A stretch of DNA of 64,000 bases from SXNM01 sp964586155 (GTDB lineage: Bacteria; Myxococcota_A; UBA9042). Every line of letters starts with the position of its first letter. Position 1 is the first letter of the stretch. The stretch covers positions 1 to 64,000 of the forward strand of contig CAZPHC010000020.1 in assembly GCA_964586155.1 (NCBI GenBank). The letters are read 5' to 3'. Below the pieces are notes generated by a model that saw only the letters and a program-made list of their open reading frames with translations, was not told the origin of the DNA and ran no database searches. Position numbers and translations under genes: made by a program. Positions 25,957-34,632 of the stretch are shown piece after piece.

Positions 25957-27513
25957 ATGGCCTACAACGAGTTGAAGAGCTTCAAGCGGCTCAACTTCTT
26001 CCGCGGCTTCCGCACGACGGAGAAGGATTGGAACGAAGGCGAGGCCTACCACGTCGACAAGCACAAGCTGCACAACCGCATGTTCCACGGGCCGGGCATC
26101 ATCCCCCACGCGCTCGGCGGCTTCCATGTCTCGGGTCGTGGCCGCGGCGAGCTCGCGGTCGAGGTGCAGTCCGGCTACGCCATCGACGGGCAGGGCAGCG
26201 ACATCTTCCTCTGGGAGCCCGAGATCAAGCAGCTCAACCCGGGCGACTTCAAGCTGCCGGCGACCGTCTACCTGACGGTCCGCTACATCGAGGACTTCAC
26301 CGACTTCATCTCCTACAAGGAGAACCTCGACCACAAGGGCCACCGCCGCGTCACCGAGGGCAGCAAGGTCGAGTGGTCCATCACCGAGCCGGACGTCGCG
26401 AGCGAGATCGAGCTCTGCCGCATCGCGCTGACCAAGGACGTCAAGCGCATCACCGACGCCAAGGACCCCTTCCACCCCGTCGAGAACGAGATCGACCTGC
26501 GCTTCATCCCGATCGCGGGCTGCGTCGGCTCGTTCATCGATCCGAAGACGCTCTGGGAGCTGCTCGAGATGGTGCGGCGGAGCAAGGCGGTCTACGCCTA
26601 CCTCTTCCACCAGATGCGCATCCTGCCGGCCGCTGACGTGCTGCACGCCTTCATCACGCTCGAGATGCTGATGCACAGCCAGCTCGTCGACCTGCGCAAC
26701 GTCTTCAAGCTCTACCTCATCATCCTCAACCACCAATGGTCGCTGATCGAGGAGATCGAGCAGAACGTGCCGCAGATCTCGAGCCAGCGTGACTTCGCCA
26801 ACTTCAAGAAGCACGTCGAGATCGCGCTGCAGAAGTACGATGAGTCGAGCTTCACCTTCGAGTTCCTGAACTCGCTGCTCGGCTACCAGACCGAGTGCTA
26901 CAAGTTCATGGAGACGATGTTCGACAAGTCGATGCGGCGCGAGCGCAAGATCGAGGCGGCGCCGGCGATGGACACCAACGCCGTCATCGAGAACATCAAG
27001 GTCCGCAGCAAGCCCTTCGAAGACCAGATGAACATCGAGGGCATCGACGTCGTGCTCATCGACATGATCGACCCGCTCGACGCCGACAGCGAGCGCGACC
27101 ACCAGTGGAAGATCACCGGCGAGCGCGACAAGTACCGCACCCGGCAGAAGCTCAAGTACCCCGACGGCACCGTCGTCGAGGACACGGGCGTCGCCTTCGA
27201 GGGCGGCCAGGTCGAGTTCGAGCTGCGCAACGTCGAGCCGGGCAAGGACGTCTACATCGTCTGGCGCATGGACTACGTCCACGGCGACTGGGAGGCCGAG
27301 ATCGAGGCCAACGACCGTCGCCTGCCGAACTGCACCTGCTCGGGCTCGGACCGCAAGTTCCGCTGGCGCAACTGGGTCTACGTCGTCCCGGCCGAGCACG
27401 TCCGCGAGGTCACCGCGCGCATCCGGCTCAAGCCGATCACCGCAGACCGCGACATCAACGTGTTCAAGATGTGGGCGTTCCAGCCGGTGGGCGGGGGCGG
27501 CCGCAAGCGCTGA
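25957..27513 (+). CDS. Terminal eCIS protein, adaptor/fibre-like, unknown function
   Basis: The 518-residue product opens with FKRLNFFRGFRTTEKDWNEG and then HNRMFHGPGIIPHALGGFHV ... VQSGYAIDGQGSDIFL. That resembles the N-terminal attachment domain common to eCIS-associated fibre or collar proteins (a NYFDGQFL...HNRxLHGxGVV...PGYAID pattern). A helical middle (about 205-330) leads into a beta-rich C-terminal domain (about 350-515) that could bind ligand. The ATG at 25957 has AAGGGAG seven bases upstream; the TTG two codons earlier is less likely. It is the last gene of the core cluster, where receptor-binding parts usually lie. Confidence 0.72.
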   Translation: MAYNELKSFKRLNFFRGFRTTEKDWNEGEAYHVDKHKLHNRMFHGPGIIPHALGGFHVSGRGRGELAVEVQSGYAIDGQGSDIFLWEPEIKQLNPGDFKLPATVYLTVRYIEDFTDFISYKENLDHKGHRRVTEGSKVEWSITEPDVASEIELCRIALTKDVKRITDAKDPFHPVENEIDLRFIPIAGCVGSFIDPKTLWELLEMVRRSKAVYAYLFHQMRILPAADVLHAFITLEMLMHSQLVDLRNVFKLYLIILNHQWSLIEEIEQNVPQISSQRDFANFKKHVEIALQKYDESSFTFEFLNSLLGYQTECYKFMETMFDKSMRRERKIEAAPAMDTNAVIENIKVRSKPFEDQMNIEGIDVVLIDMIDPLDADSERDHQWKITGERDKYRTRQKLKYPDGTVVEDTGVAFEGGQVEFELRNVEPGKDVYIVWRMDYVHGDWEAEIEANDRRLPNCTCSGSDRKFRWRNWVYVVPAEHVREVTARIRLKPITADRDINVFKMWAFQPVGGGGRKR

Positions 27514-27635
27514 ACCGACCCGGCTGACGGCCGATCCGGCTGCGGGGCGCCAAAGAGAACCTTTGATCTCCGCCTCTGGGTTGTGCCATCATCGAGTGGG
27601 AAGCGTTCGACGGGTAGGCCGTCGCGAGGCGGGTC

Positions 27636-28301
27636 ATGGTTTTCGACTTCTTCAAGAACCTGGCGCAGCAGCGAGTTGACGGCGTCGTCAATCAGGCGCG
27701 CGCCAAGCAGGTCGGAACCGTCGCGAAGGTCAAGGGCAAGGCCGCCGGAGCGTTCAACAACGCGGTCGACGCGCCAGTCAAGGCTGCCAAGAAGGGCGCA
27801 CAGGCCGTGCGCCAGGGCGGCGGACCCAAGAAGCAGGCGGCACCTGCGGCCCCCGCGGCCGAGAAGGGAGATGGCATGGGCTGGTTCTCGCGCAAAAGAG
27901 ATGACGCGCCGGCGCCGCCAGCGCAGCAAGGCGGTGGAGGCTACGAGGTCGCAGACCACACGGTCGCCATCGACCTCGCAGCGATCCAGATGCAGACGTT
28001 CCAGCCGTGCGTCGGCTGGGTGGTCGTGCTCAACGGCGAGCTGCGCGGTCGTGACTTCCGCCTCGTCGACGGCAAGAACACCCTCGGCACCGCCGCGGAC
28101 TGCGACGTCGTGCTCACCGACCCGTACCTGAGCTCGCACCACGCCGTGATTCGTCACGAAAATGGCGAGTTCACCCTGGTCGATCTCGACTCGACCAACG
28201 GCACCTACGTCAACGAGCGCCGCGTGTCGCGCGAGGACCTGATCGACAACGACAAGGTCCGGCTCGGTCGTTCGGAGCTGAAGTTCAAGTCGCTCGAATA
28301 G
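27636..28301 (+). CDS. FHA-domain protein adjacent to the eCIS
   Basis: The product is 221 residues. Residues 1-65 are basic and amphipathic (FFKNLAQQRVDGVVNQARAK), and an Ala/Pro/Gly linker follows. The FHA domain covers about 127-219, with LGTAADCDVVLTDPYLSSHH and LVDLDSTNGTYVN. FHA domains bind phosphothreonine peptides, so the protein likely reads out a Ser/Thr kinase signal. There is no signal peptide. It lies 122 bases after the last eCIS gene and before a second FHA gene. A link to the kinase encoded at 6364-7950 is inference. Confidence 0.9.
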   Translation: MVFDFFKNLAQQRVDGVVNQARAKQVGTVAKVKGKAAGAFNNAVDAPVKAAKKGAQAVRQGGGPKKQAAPAAPAAEKGDGMGWFSRKRDDAPAPPAQQGGGGYEVADHTVAIDLAAIQMQTFQPCVGWVVVLNGELRGRDFRLVDGKNTLGTAADCDVVLTDPYLSSHHAVIRHENGEFTLVDLDSTNGTYVNERRVSREDLIDNDKVRLGRSELKFKSLE

Positions 28302-28318
28302 GCACCGAAGCCCCGCTC

Positions 28319-28343
28319 CGGCGCGCAGACGTGTTGCGCGCCG
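28319..28343 (+). other. 9-bp perfect hairpin after the FHA gene
   Basis: CGGCGCGCA (28319-28327) pairs with its complement at 28335-28343 around a 7-base loop. It lies 17 bases after the stop. No T run follows, so a Rho-independent terminator is unlikely. Confidence 0.55.
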
Positions 28344-28443
28344 TGCGACTGCGGGGGCTACACCGCGCCGACTCTTCCTGCTATACCCTCAGTTCCAGGC
28401 GAGTGCCGCCTCGCGGCCAGCTCTAGGCCCCCAGGGAGCGTCG

Positions 28444-29976
28444 ATGCGTCGATCCATGCCGTTGCCAATGTTGTCGAAATGCTTCGCGTGGGTGTGCACC
28501 CTCTCGTTGCTGCTCGGCCCGACATCCGCCTTCGCCGACCAGCGCGTCGTCATCGAGCACGTCGCGTACGACGAGAAGACCAACGAGCTGACGCTCCACG
28601 CCGACGTGCTCGACACACGCGGCGTGCCGGTCGACGGCGTCAAGCCCGAGGACCTCGAGATCCTCGCGAGCAACGTGCCGCTCAAGACGCTGGACGTCTC
28701 GATCGAGACCTCCGAGAAGGCCGGCGAGCCGGTCGCCGTCGTCATCCTGATGAGCGCGGCCAACGCCTACCACATCCAGAGCTCGGACGAGGCGCACTCG
28801 ACCTTCCAGCAGGAGAAGGAAGGCGCCGCGCAGTTCATCCAGCGCCTCGGCGGCAACGACAAGGTCGCCGTCCTGCTCTACCGCGAGGGTTCGCCGCACG
28901 AGGTCGTCTACGCCTTCGCCAGCGACTTCAAGCAGGCCAAGGAGGCCGCCGCCGCCGCCACCGTGCCGCAGCAGGACTTCGACCCGACCGACATGACCGG
29001 CGACAAGGAGCGCAAGCGCGATCTGGCACCCGAGGTGCTGCGCGCGGTCGACAAGTCGCTCGACTACTTCGTCAGCAACCTCGACAAGCTCGGCTCGGCG
29101 CGTCGCCGCTTCGTCGTCATGATGAGCGACGGCAAGGACCGGGAGACGCGCAAGGCCAAGCTGACCTCGAAGATCGACCGCATGTTGGAGAAGTACGCCG
29201 AGTACAAGATCCGCGTGCACGCGATCGGCTTCACCGCGGACGACCCGCAGTACCTCTCGATGCTGCAGTCGCTCGCCAATGGCTCGGGCGGCATCTACAA
29301 GCGCGTTGACGAGAAGGACTTCTCGACCATCCCCTCGGTTTGGGACGGCCTCGCCACGCGGATCAAGAAGCAGCTCATCATCAAGGTGCCGCTGGCCGAG
29401 CTGCCGGACCACGGCGAGCGGATCAAGGGCAAGGACCTCGCGAACTACGTCATCGGCCTCAAGGTCACGATGAAGGACGGCGCCGTCGAAGAGGCGCAGT
29501 TCAACGACGTGCAGCTGCCCCTGCGCGGCTTCGACTGGATGACGCTGCTGAAGTGGATCGGCATCGTCGTCGGTGGTCTGCTCGGCGTCGGCCTGATCAT
29601 CGGCCTGATCGTCATGATCGCCCGACGCAAGGGCGGCGGCGGCGGCAACCAGCAGGTCGCGGCGCGGCCGCAGTACGACGGCCCGGATCGCGGCAAGCTG
29701 CACGTGCGCGCGGGCCCGCTCGCCGGCGAGATCTTCCCGCTGATCGACGACGTGACGACGATCGGTTCGATGAAGGGCAACACGATCGTCATCGAGGACG
29801 GCTCGGTGTCGCGCCGCCACGCCGCGATCAAGATCGACCAGATGCGCTACGAGATCGCCGACCTGAACTCGACGAACGGCGTGCTCGTCAACGGTGGCCG
29901 CATCCACAAGGTCTTCTTGAAGGACGGCGACAAGGTCTCGATCGGCACGACCGAGCTCGAGTTCCGCCTGAAGTAG
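28444..29976 (+). CDS. Membrane protein with periplasmic VWA-like and cytoplasmic FHA domain
   Basis: The 510-residue product has a signal peptide (about 1-31), a VWA-like region (about 95-300), a membrane helix (about 369-394, WIGIVVGGLLGVGLIIGLIV) and a C-terminal FHA domain (about 418-508, with GSVSRRHAAI and LNSTNGVLVN). The MIDAS DxSxS is replaced by ILMSAANA (101-108), so metal-dependent ligand binding is doubtful, though VVMMSDGKD remains. The topology puts VWA outside and FHA inside, suited to carrying a phosphorylation signal across the inner membrane. VWA and FHA proteins also accompany type VI secretion. CCAGGGAGCG precedes the start. Confidence 0.9.
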   Translation: MRRSMPLPMLSKCFAWVCTLSLLLGPTSAFADQRVVIEHVAYDEKTNELTLHADVLDTRGVPVDGVKPEDLEILASNVPLKTLDVSIETSEKAGEPVAVVILMSAANAYHIQSSDEAHSTFQQEKEGAAQFIQRLGGNDKVAVLLYREGSPHEVVYAFASDFKQAKEAAAAATVPQQDFDPTDMTGDKERKRDLAPEVLRAVDKSLDYFVSNLDKLGSARRRFVVMMSDGKDRETRKAKLTSKIDRMLEKYAEYKIRVHAIGFTADDPQYLSMLQSLANGSGGIYKRVDEKDFSTIPSVWDGLATRIKKQLIIKVPLAELPDHGERIKGKDLANYVIGLKVTMKDGAVEEAQFNDVQLPLRGFDWMTLLKWIGIVVGGLLGVGLIIGLIVMIARRKGGGGGNQQVAARPQYDGPDRGKLHVRAGPLAGEIFPLIDDVTTIGSMKGNTIVIEDGSVSRRHAAIKIDQMRYEIADLNSTNGVLVNGGRIHKVFLKDGDKVSIGTTELEFRLK

Positions 29977-30024
29977 CTGTCCGCGCGTCCCGGGGCACCC
30001 TTGGTGGTCCAGGCGACGGCGCGA

Positions 30025-30825
30025 CTACCTTCCGTACAGCGCCGCTTCCTGCGGCAGGCAGCGTAGCGAGCGGGCGAAGATATCGGCCCGCTGCAGCTCG
30101 TCGATCGTGCCGCAGTCGACCCAGAGCCCGTCGGGGCGCACCCACTCGATGCGCGCACCCTCGGCGAGCGCCGGCGCGAGTCCGTGCAGCACCAGGCCGC
30201 TGACGCGCCCGGCCGGCAGGCGATCGAGCAGCGCGGTCGAGAACACGGCGACGCCGGTGTAGATGCCCAAGAAGCCGGCTTCGTGCGACTCGAGTTCGTC
30301 GACCGACATCGGCACACGCGCCAGGAAGCGGACCATCTGGCCGTCCTGACGGCAGTCCAGGCTGTGCAGCTCGGGGCGGCGGCGGTCGACGTGGACGGCC
30401 ATCGTCGCCAGCGACGCGGCGTGATGGCGGGCGCAGATGCGCGCGAGGTCGAAGCTGTGCCAGACGTCGCCGTTGACGAGCAAGAAGCGGTCGCCACCGG
30501 CCCGGAGCCACGCCTCCGCAGCCTTGAGGCCACCGCCGGTGCCGAGCGGCTCACGGCGGCCTGCTGGCTCGCCGGGCAGCGCGCTGCGCTCGTCGAAGAA
30601 CTGCAGCGACACGCCGAAGCGGCTGCCGTCGCCGAGCCAGGCGATGATGGGCTCGGGCTGGTGGAAGACGTTGACGCCGATCTCGCGGATGCCGGCGGCG
30701 GCGAGCTGGCGGATGGCGCGCTCGACCAGCGGCATGTCCGCCACGGCGACCATGGGCTTGGGCAGCAGGTTGGTCAGGGGACGCAGGCGGGTGCCGAGCC
30801 CCGCAGCCAAGACGAACGCGCGCAT
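30025..30825 (-). CDS. Sugar-1-phosphate nucleotidyltransferase (MurU/HddC-like)
   Basis: The 266-residue product starts MRAFVLAAGLGTRLRPLTN, the nucleotidyltransferase signature. It has LPKPMVAVADMPLVERAIRQ, LGTGGGLKAAEAW and FLLVNGDVW, where the Asp binds metal. It would couple NTP and a sugar-1-phosphate to NDP-sugar for cell-wall recycling or surface polysaccharide; the substrate cannot be told. GGAGGG precedes the start. It follows the caspase-like lipoprotein gene by 50 bases on the same strand, so co-transcription is likely. Confidence 0.9.
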   Translation of the reverse strand: MRAFVLAAGLGTRLRPLTNLLPKPMVAVADMPLVERAIRQLAAAGIREIGVNVFHQPEPIIAWLGDGSRFGVSLQFFDERSALPGEPAGRREPLGTGGGLKAAEAWLRAGGDRFLLVNGDVWHSFDLARICARHHAASLATMAVHVDRRRPELHSLDCRQDGQMVRFLARVPMSVDELESHEAGFLGIYTGVAVFSTALLDRLPAGRVSGLVLHGLAPALAEGARIEWVRPDGLWVDCGTIDELQRADIFARSLRCLPQEAALYGR

Positions 30826-30875
30826 CTCGCCCTCCGAGGGGCGTCGCGCGACGTTGGCGGCCGCCCGGTCGGAAG

Positions 30876-33491
30876 CTACTCGAACTCGACCTTGTCGACC
30901 AGAATTGCGGTGTCGTAGATCGAGTCGCCGACGTCGGTGGCGAAGAACTTCAGCGTCACGTTGCCGTTGCCGACGAAGGGCGCGACGTCGACGCTGGCCT
31001 TGACCCACGGCGTCATCCACACGCCGCCCTGGTCGAAGCTGACGTCGCCCGGATCCAGGCCCTTGTACTGGCTGCCGCAGGAGCCCGGAGTGCCGCCCTT
31101 GCAGCCCTTCTCGCAGAGGTCGTCGACCTTGGCGTTGACGATGGTCTTCTTGCCGGCCTTGGCGATGAGCTCGGCGCGGAAGCTGTCCTGGTAGGTGCTG
31201 CCGCAGAACTCCTTGAACTCCTCGGAGTAGAACTTCCACCAGAAGGTCATGGTCTTCTGGCCGGGCTCGACGCAGAACTTCTGCTCGAGGCCGCCGGTCT
31301 GCGCGGTGTAGCCGAGGCCGGTCGACAGGATGGACATGAACTTGCCGCCGACAGGGACCGTGACGCCGAGGCGGGCGATGACGCGGCCGTCGCCGGTCTT
31401 GATCCAGCCCGTGATGTTGCCCGTCTCCCACGAGGGGTTGATCAGGTCCGAGAACGCGGCGTCGAGGTTCTGCGCGCCGACGAGCTTGAAGAACGTGCCC
31501 GGATGCTCGGGGTCTTCGATCTGGGCGTGCGCGGCACCGGATTGCTGCTTCTGGCCGATGAGGTTGGCGAAGAACGTCGTGCCCCATTTGGTGGCGAAGG
31601 CGTTGGCCACGGGCCCGCTGTAGCCGACGATCGAGGTCGCGCCGGCGGCGAAGAGCTCGGCCGCCAGCGAGCCGTTCCACAGCGTCGAGCAGGCGCCGAG
31701 GTAGACCAGGCTGCTCGGCAGGTCGCGCACAGAGTGGCGGATGATGAAGGTCGGCAGCACCCCGTAGACGCCGCTGGCGCCGAAGGCGACGCGACCGCGA
31801 CGCAGGTCTGCCGTCAGGTGGTCGACGCAGACGCCCTTGCCGCCGGATTGGTTGAGGAAGCACTCGGACTCTGGACCGCACGCGGTGGACTCGGTGCATG
31901 ACTGGCCGGCGGCGGCCTTGGAGAAGTAGTTGCAGTCGATCGGGTGGCCCGACCACAGCACCTCCTGGTTGCCCCGGCTCGGCCACTCGTAGTCGGCCCG
32001 CGCGGCCGCCGAGACCTGGTCGAAGCCGACGTTGCCGTGCGAGGCGGTGGCGACGATGCCGTAGTCGTAGAGCTTGCGCATCCAACCCAGGTGGGCTTGT
32101 GCGCCCGTCATCGGTGCGCCCTCGATCGTGTAGGCGGGACAGGCGTTCTCTTCCATCGTCTGCCGCACCGAGGCGATCTCGTCGGCACCGAACTCCGAGG
32201 CGAACGGATCGAGCAGCAACGCCCGCTTGGACTGGACGCGGACGGTGGCGAACGCGGCGTTCATGCCGTCGGCCTCCTGCACCGAGTCGAAGCGCGGCTC
32301 GGAGCCGCCGCGGGTGCCGCTGGCGCCGAGGTCGACCAGGCCGAGCATGCCGGACTTGAAGCGGACCCAGACGCCACCGTTGTCGGCCGAGACCTCGGCC
32401 TGATCGACCGATGCCACGCCCGCGAGCGACTGGCGCGCTGCGTCGAGACCGGCCTTGCCGCCACCGGCGTCGAGGCCCGCCTTGCGCGCTGCTTCGAGCG
32501 CGCCCTTGTGCTCGTTGCACTCGCTGACGCTGATGTCGGCGACGATGTCGATGGTCGCGATGTCGGTGAAGACGGCGTACTGCTTGGCGCCGACCTGGTA
32601 GAGCAGGCTGGCGCGGATGCGCGCGCGGGTCGGCGACGTGTCGGTGATGTTGAACTTCTGCGAGAAGATGCCGTCGCCCTTGATCTCGTCGCCCGAGGTG
32701 CTGAGCGCGCCGTCGTCGACCATCGCGCCGAAGTTCGCGAGCTGGTTGCCATTCTCGTCGACGCGGAAGACCTTGAGGCTGCCCTTGACGAAGTTGGTGG
32801 CCTTGCCCAGGTTCAGGGTGGCGTGCGCCGAGCCGCCCTTGCCGACCTTGAGCACGCGGGGCTCGACGCGCAGACGGTCGGCGAACTGGAACACAGGGTT
32901 GTAGGTGATCGTGATCTTGTCGGTGGCGGTGACGTCACCCTTGGTGGCGGTGATCTCGACGACGTTGTCGCCGGGGAGCAGCTCGATCTTGCCGGTCTGG
33001 AAGAAGGGCGAGCCGTAGCAGGAGCCGCCGGAGCCGTTCGACATCGACCAGGTCACGGTGTCGGCGTTGCCGAAGATGACGCCCGCGACGTCGACGACCG
33101 CGCCCGAGACCACGGCATGGCCTCGGCCGCTGGGGCCGACGATGCGCAGCCGAAGCTCCTTGCTCTCGTAGCCGACGAACTTCGAGGCTGGGACGCCGCC
33201 GCCCGTGGTGTCGCCGCCGCCGCCGCCGCCGCCGGTGTCGCCGCCCGCGCCCGTGCCGTCGCCCGCGCCGCCCGTGCCGTTGCCGTCGTCGCCGCCGACG
33301 GCGTCGTCGGTGACCACGTTGCCGTCGCCGTCGGTGCTGCCGCTGCTACCGTCGTTGCTGCCGCCAGCGCCGTCGACGGGGACCACGAAGCCGCCGCCAG
33401 GGGGAGCGCTCGAGCCGCACGCGGCGATCGAAGCCACGATCGAGGTCGCAAGGGCGAGGAGGGTCCAACGTCGATCGCTTCGGCTGTGCAT
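30876..33491 (-). CDS. Large lipoprotein with caspase-like (clan CD) domain
   Basis: This is an 871-residue protein. The signal peptide ends in SIAAC (lipid Cys 25), and a Gly/Asp/Thr-rich linker runs to about 100. A beta-rich, Ig-like region follows at about 110-320. Residues about 400-640 carry a clan CD pattern: strand-turn IVATASHGNVGF with H485 and SLVYLGACST with C601, then AGATSIVGYSGPV, as in gingipain/CHAT/caspase-like proteases. The C-terminal 180 residues look like a beta-sandwich (FWWKFYSEEFKEF ... TDVGDSIYDTAILVDKVEF). Proteolytic activity is inferred from the His-Gly and Cys motifs only. It is probably an outer-membrane or surface protein. It is divergent from the hydrolase gene at 33701. 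Confidence 0.82.
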   Translation of the reverse strand: MHSRSDRRWTLLALATSIVASIAACGSSAPPGGGFVVPVDGAGGSNDGSSGSTDGDGNVVTDDAVGGDDGNGTGGAGDGTGAGGDTGGGGGGGDTTGGGVPASKFVGYESKELRLRIVGPSGRGHAVVSGAVVDVAGVIFGNADTVTWSMSNGSGGSCYGSPFFQTGKIELLPGDNVVEITATKGDVTATDKITITYNPVFQFADRLRVEPRVLKVGKGGSAHATLNLGKATNFVKGSLKVFRVDENGNQLANFGAMVDDGALSTSGDEIKGDGIFSQKFNITDTSPTRARIRASLLYQVGAKQYAVFTDIATIDIVADISVSECNEHKGALEAARKAGLDAGGGKAGLDAARQSLAGVASVDQAEVSADNGGVWVRFKSGMLGLVDLGASGTRGGSEPRFDSVQEADGMNAAFATVRVQSKRALLLDPFASEFGADEIASVRQTMEENACPAYTIEGAPMTGAQAHLGWMRKLYDYGIVATASHGNVGFDQVSAAARADYEWPSRGNQEVLWSGHPIDCNYFSKAAAGQSCTESTACGPESECFLNQSGGKGVCVDHLTADLRRGRVAFGASGVYGVLPTFIIRHSVRDLPSSLVYLGACSTLWNGSLAAELFAAGATSIVGYSGPVANAFATKWGTTFFANLIGQKQQSGAAHAQIEDPEHPGTFFKLVGAQNLDAAFSDLINPSWETGNITGWIKTGDGRVIARLGVTVPVGGKFMSILSTGLGYTAQTGGLEQKFCVEPGQKTMTFWWKFYSEEFKEFCGSTYQDSFRAELIAKAGKKTIVNAKVDDLCEKGCKGGTPGSCGSQYKGLDPGDVSFDQGGVWMTPWVKASVDVAPFVGNGNVTLKFFATDVGDSIYDTAILVDKVEFE

Positions 33492-33700
33492 CGTGGGTCA
33501 CTCGTGGGCGGACGGGGCGCCGGATCGCGCCCAAAAACGGCACCGGACGATAGCGGCTTCGATGGCCCCGGTCAAAGCAGAAACGCGGTCGCGGAACCGG
33601 CGATCGGGCGTGCACACCTCGGTCTCGACGGCTTGGCAGCGCGGGGCGCTCCAGCCATGCTCATCGGGCCGGGCATCGCAGCCCGCTGGCGGGGGAGGTC

Positions 33701-34612
33701 ATGGCGCGACGCAACAAGACCGACACGACGCAGCGAGGCGACGAGGGGGCCGCCGCCGCGGGGGGCAGGCCGTCGCAGCTGCCCGCTTGTCTGCAGCGAC
33801 TGCCCGGGCAGCTCGTCGACTGCGAGCCGATGGCCGTGCGTGGCGGCCGGGCGGGCGTGTTGATCCTGCATGGCCTCACGGGCTCGCCGTGGGAGGTCCG
33901 GCCCCTGGCCGAGGCCTGCGCCCAGATGGGGTTCAGCGTCGCGATGCCGCTGCTGCCGGGGCACGGCACCCGGGTCGAAGATCTGGAGCGCAGCCGCTGG
34001 CCCGACTGGCTCGACGCCGCGCGCGCCGCGCTCGACTGGCTGGCGACAGGTTGCGATCGCGTCCATGTGGTCGGCATGTCGATGGGCGCGCTGCTGGCGC
34101 TCGAGCTCGAGCGGGCAGGGACGCCGGTGCCGCTGCGTTCGCTGCTCTTGCTCGCGCCCGCGATGGCCCTGCCGACGCCGACGGCGATCGCGATCCGGGC
34201 GCTGGCCCGCCTCGGATTGCCCCGATCGGTCGGCAAGAAGCCGGCCGCGCTGCCGGGCGTCGCCGTCACGCCGGGCTACCGCGTGATGCCGCTGGCGCCG
34301 ATCGACTCGCTGCTCGATCTGATGGCCCGGGTGCGGAGCCGGCGTCACCCGCTGCAGCTGCCGGTGCTGGCGCTGCACGGCACCGACGACCTGACGATCC
34401 CCTTCGCGCTGGGGCGGGCGGGGATCGCGCCCTTGCTCGGGCCACTCGGGATCTTCGTGCCGGTGCAGGGGGCCGGCCACCTGCTGCTGCGCACGGCGCA
34501 GGCTGGCGAGGTCTTGCGCCGCTGCACCCAGGCGCTGCGGACGCTGGAGCCGTACGGTCCCGCAGCGCCCGGTGCCGTGCCGTTGCGCGGCGCGTCGGTC
34601 CCTGGATCGTAA
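33701..34612 (+). CDS. Alpha/beta hydrolase (carboxylesterase / monoacylglycerol-lipase-like)
   Basis: This 303-residue protein has oxyanion motif LILHGLTGSPWEVRPLAE, nucleophile elbow GMSMG with S127, acid HGTDD (Asp229/230) and H260 in QGAGH. These form the full catalytic triad of bacterial esterases of the Est30/MGL type. GGGGGAGG precedes the start. No signal peptide is present, so it is cytosolic. It is divergent from the caspase-like lipoprotein gene (209-base gap) and convergent with the endopeptidase gene. The substrate is probably a short acyl ester or monoacylglycerol, but this is not certain. Confidence 0.9.
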   Translation: MARRNKTDTTQRGDEGAAAAGGRPSQLPACLQRLPGQLVDCEPMAVRGGRAGVLILHGLTGSPWEVRPLAEACAQMGFSVAMPLLPGHGTRVEDLERSRWPDWLDAARAALDWLATGCDRVHVVGMSMGALLALELERAGTPVPLRSLLLLAPAMALPTPTAIAIRALARLGLPRSVGKKPAALPGVAVTPGYRVMPLAPIDSLLDLMARVRSRRHPLQLPVLALHGTDDLTIPFALGRAGIAPLLGPLGIFVPVQGAGHLLLRTAQAGEVLRRCTQALRTLEPYGPAAPGAVPLRGASVPGS

Positions 34613-34632
34613 GGGGCGAAGCGGGGCGCGGC

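Noticed and set aside
9801..27513. A complete prophage
   Set aside because: Only tail, sheath and baseplate genes are present. There is no capsid, portal, terminase, integrase or lysis gene, and DUF4255, DUF6760 and the LysM adaptor point to an eCIS.
9801..29976. A type VI secretion system
   Set aside because: No TssB/TssC, TssJ/L/M membrane complex, ClpV or TssK sequence is seen. The sheath is the single-chain eCIS/phage type.
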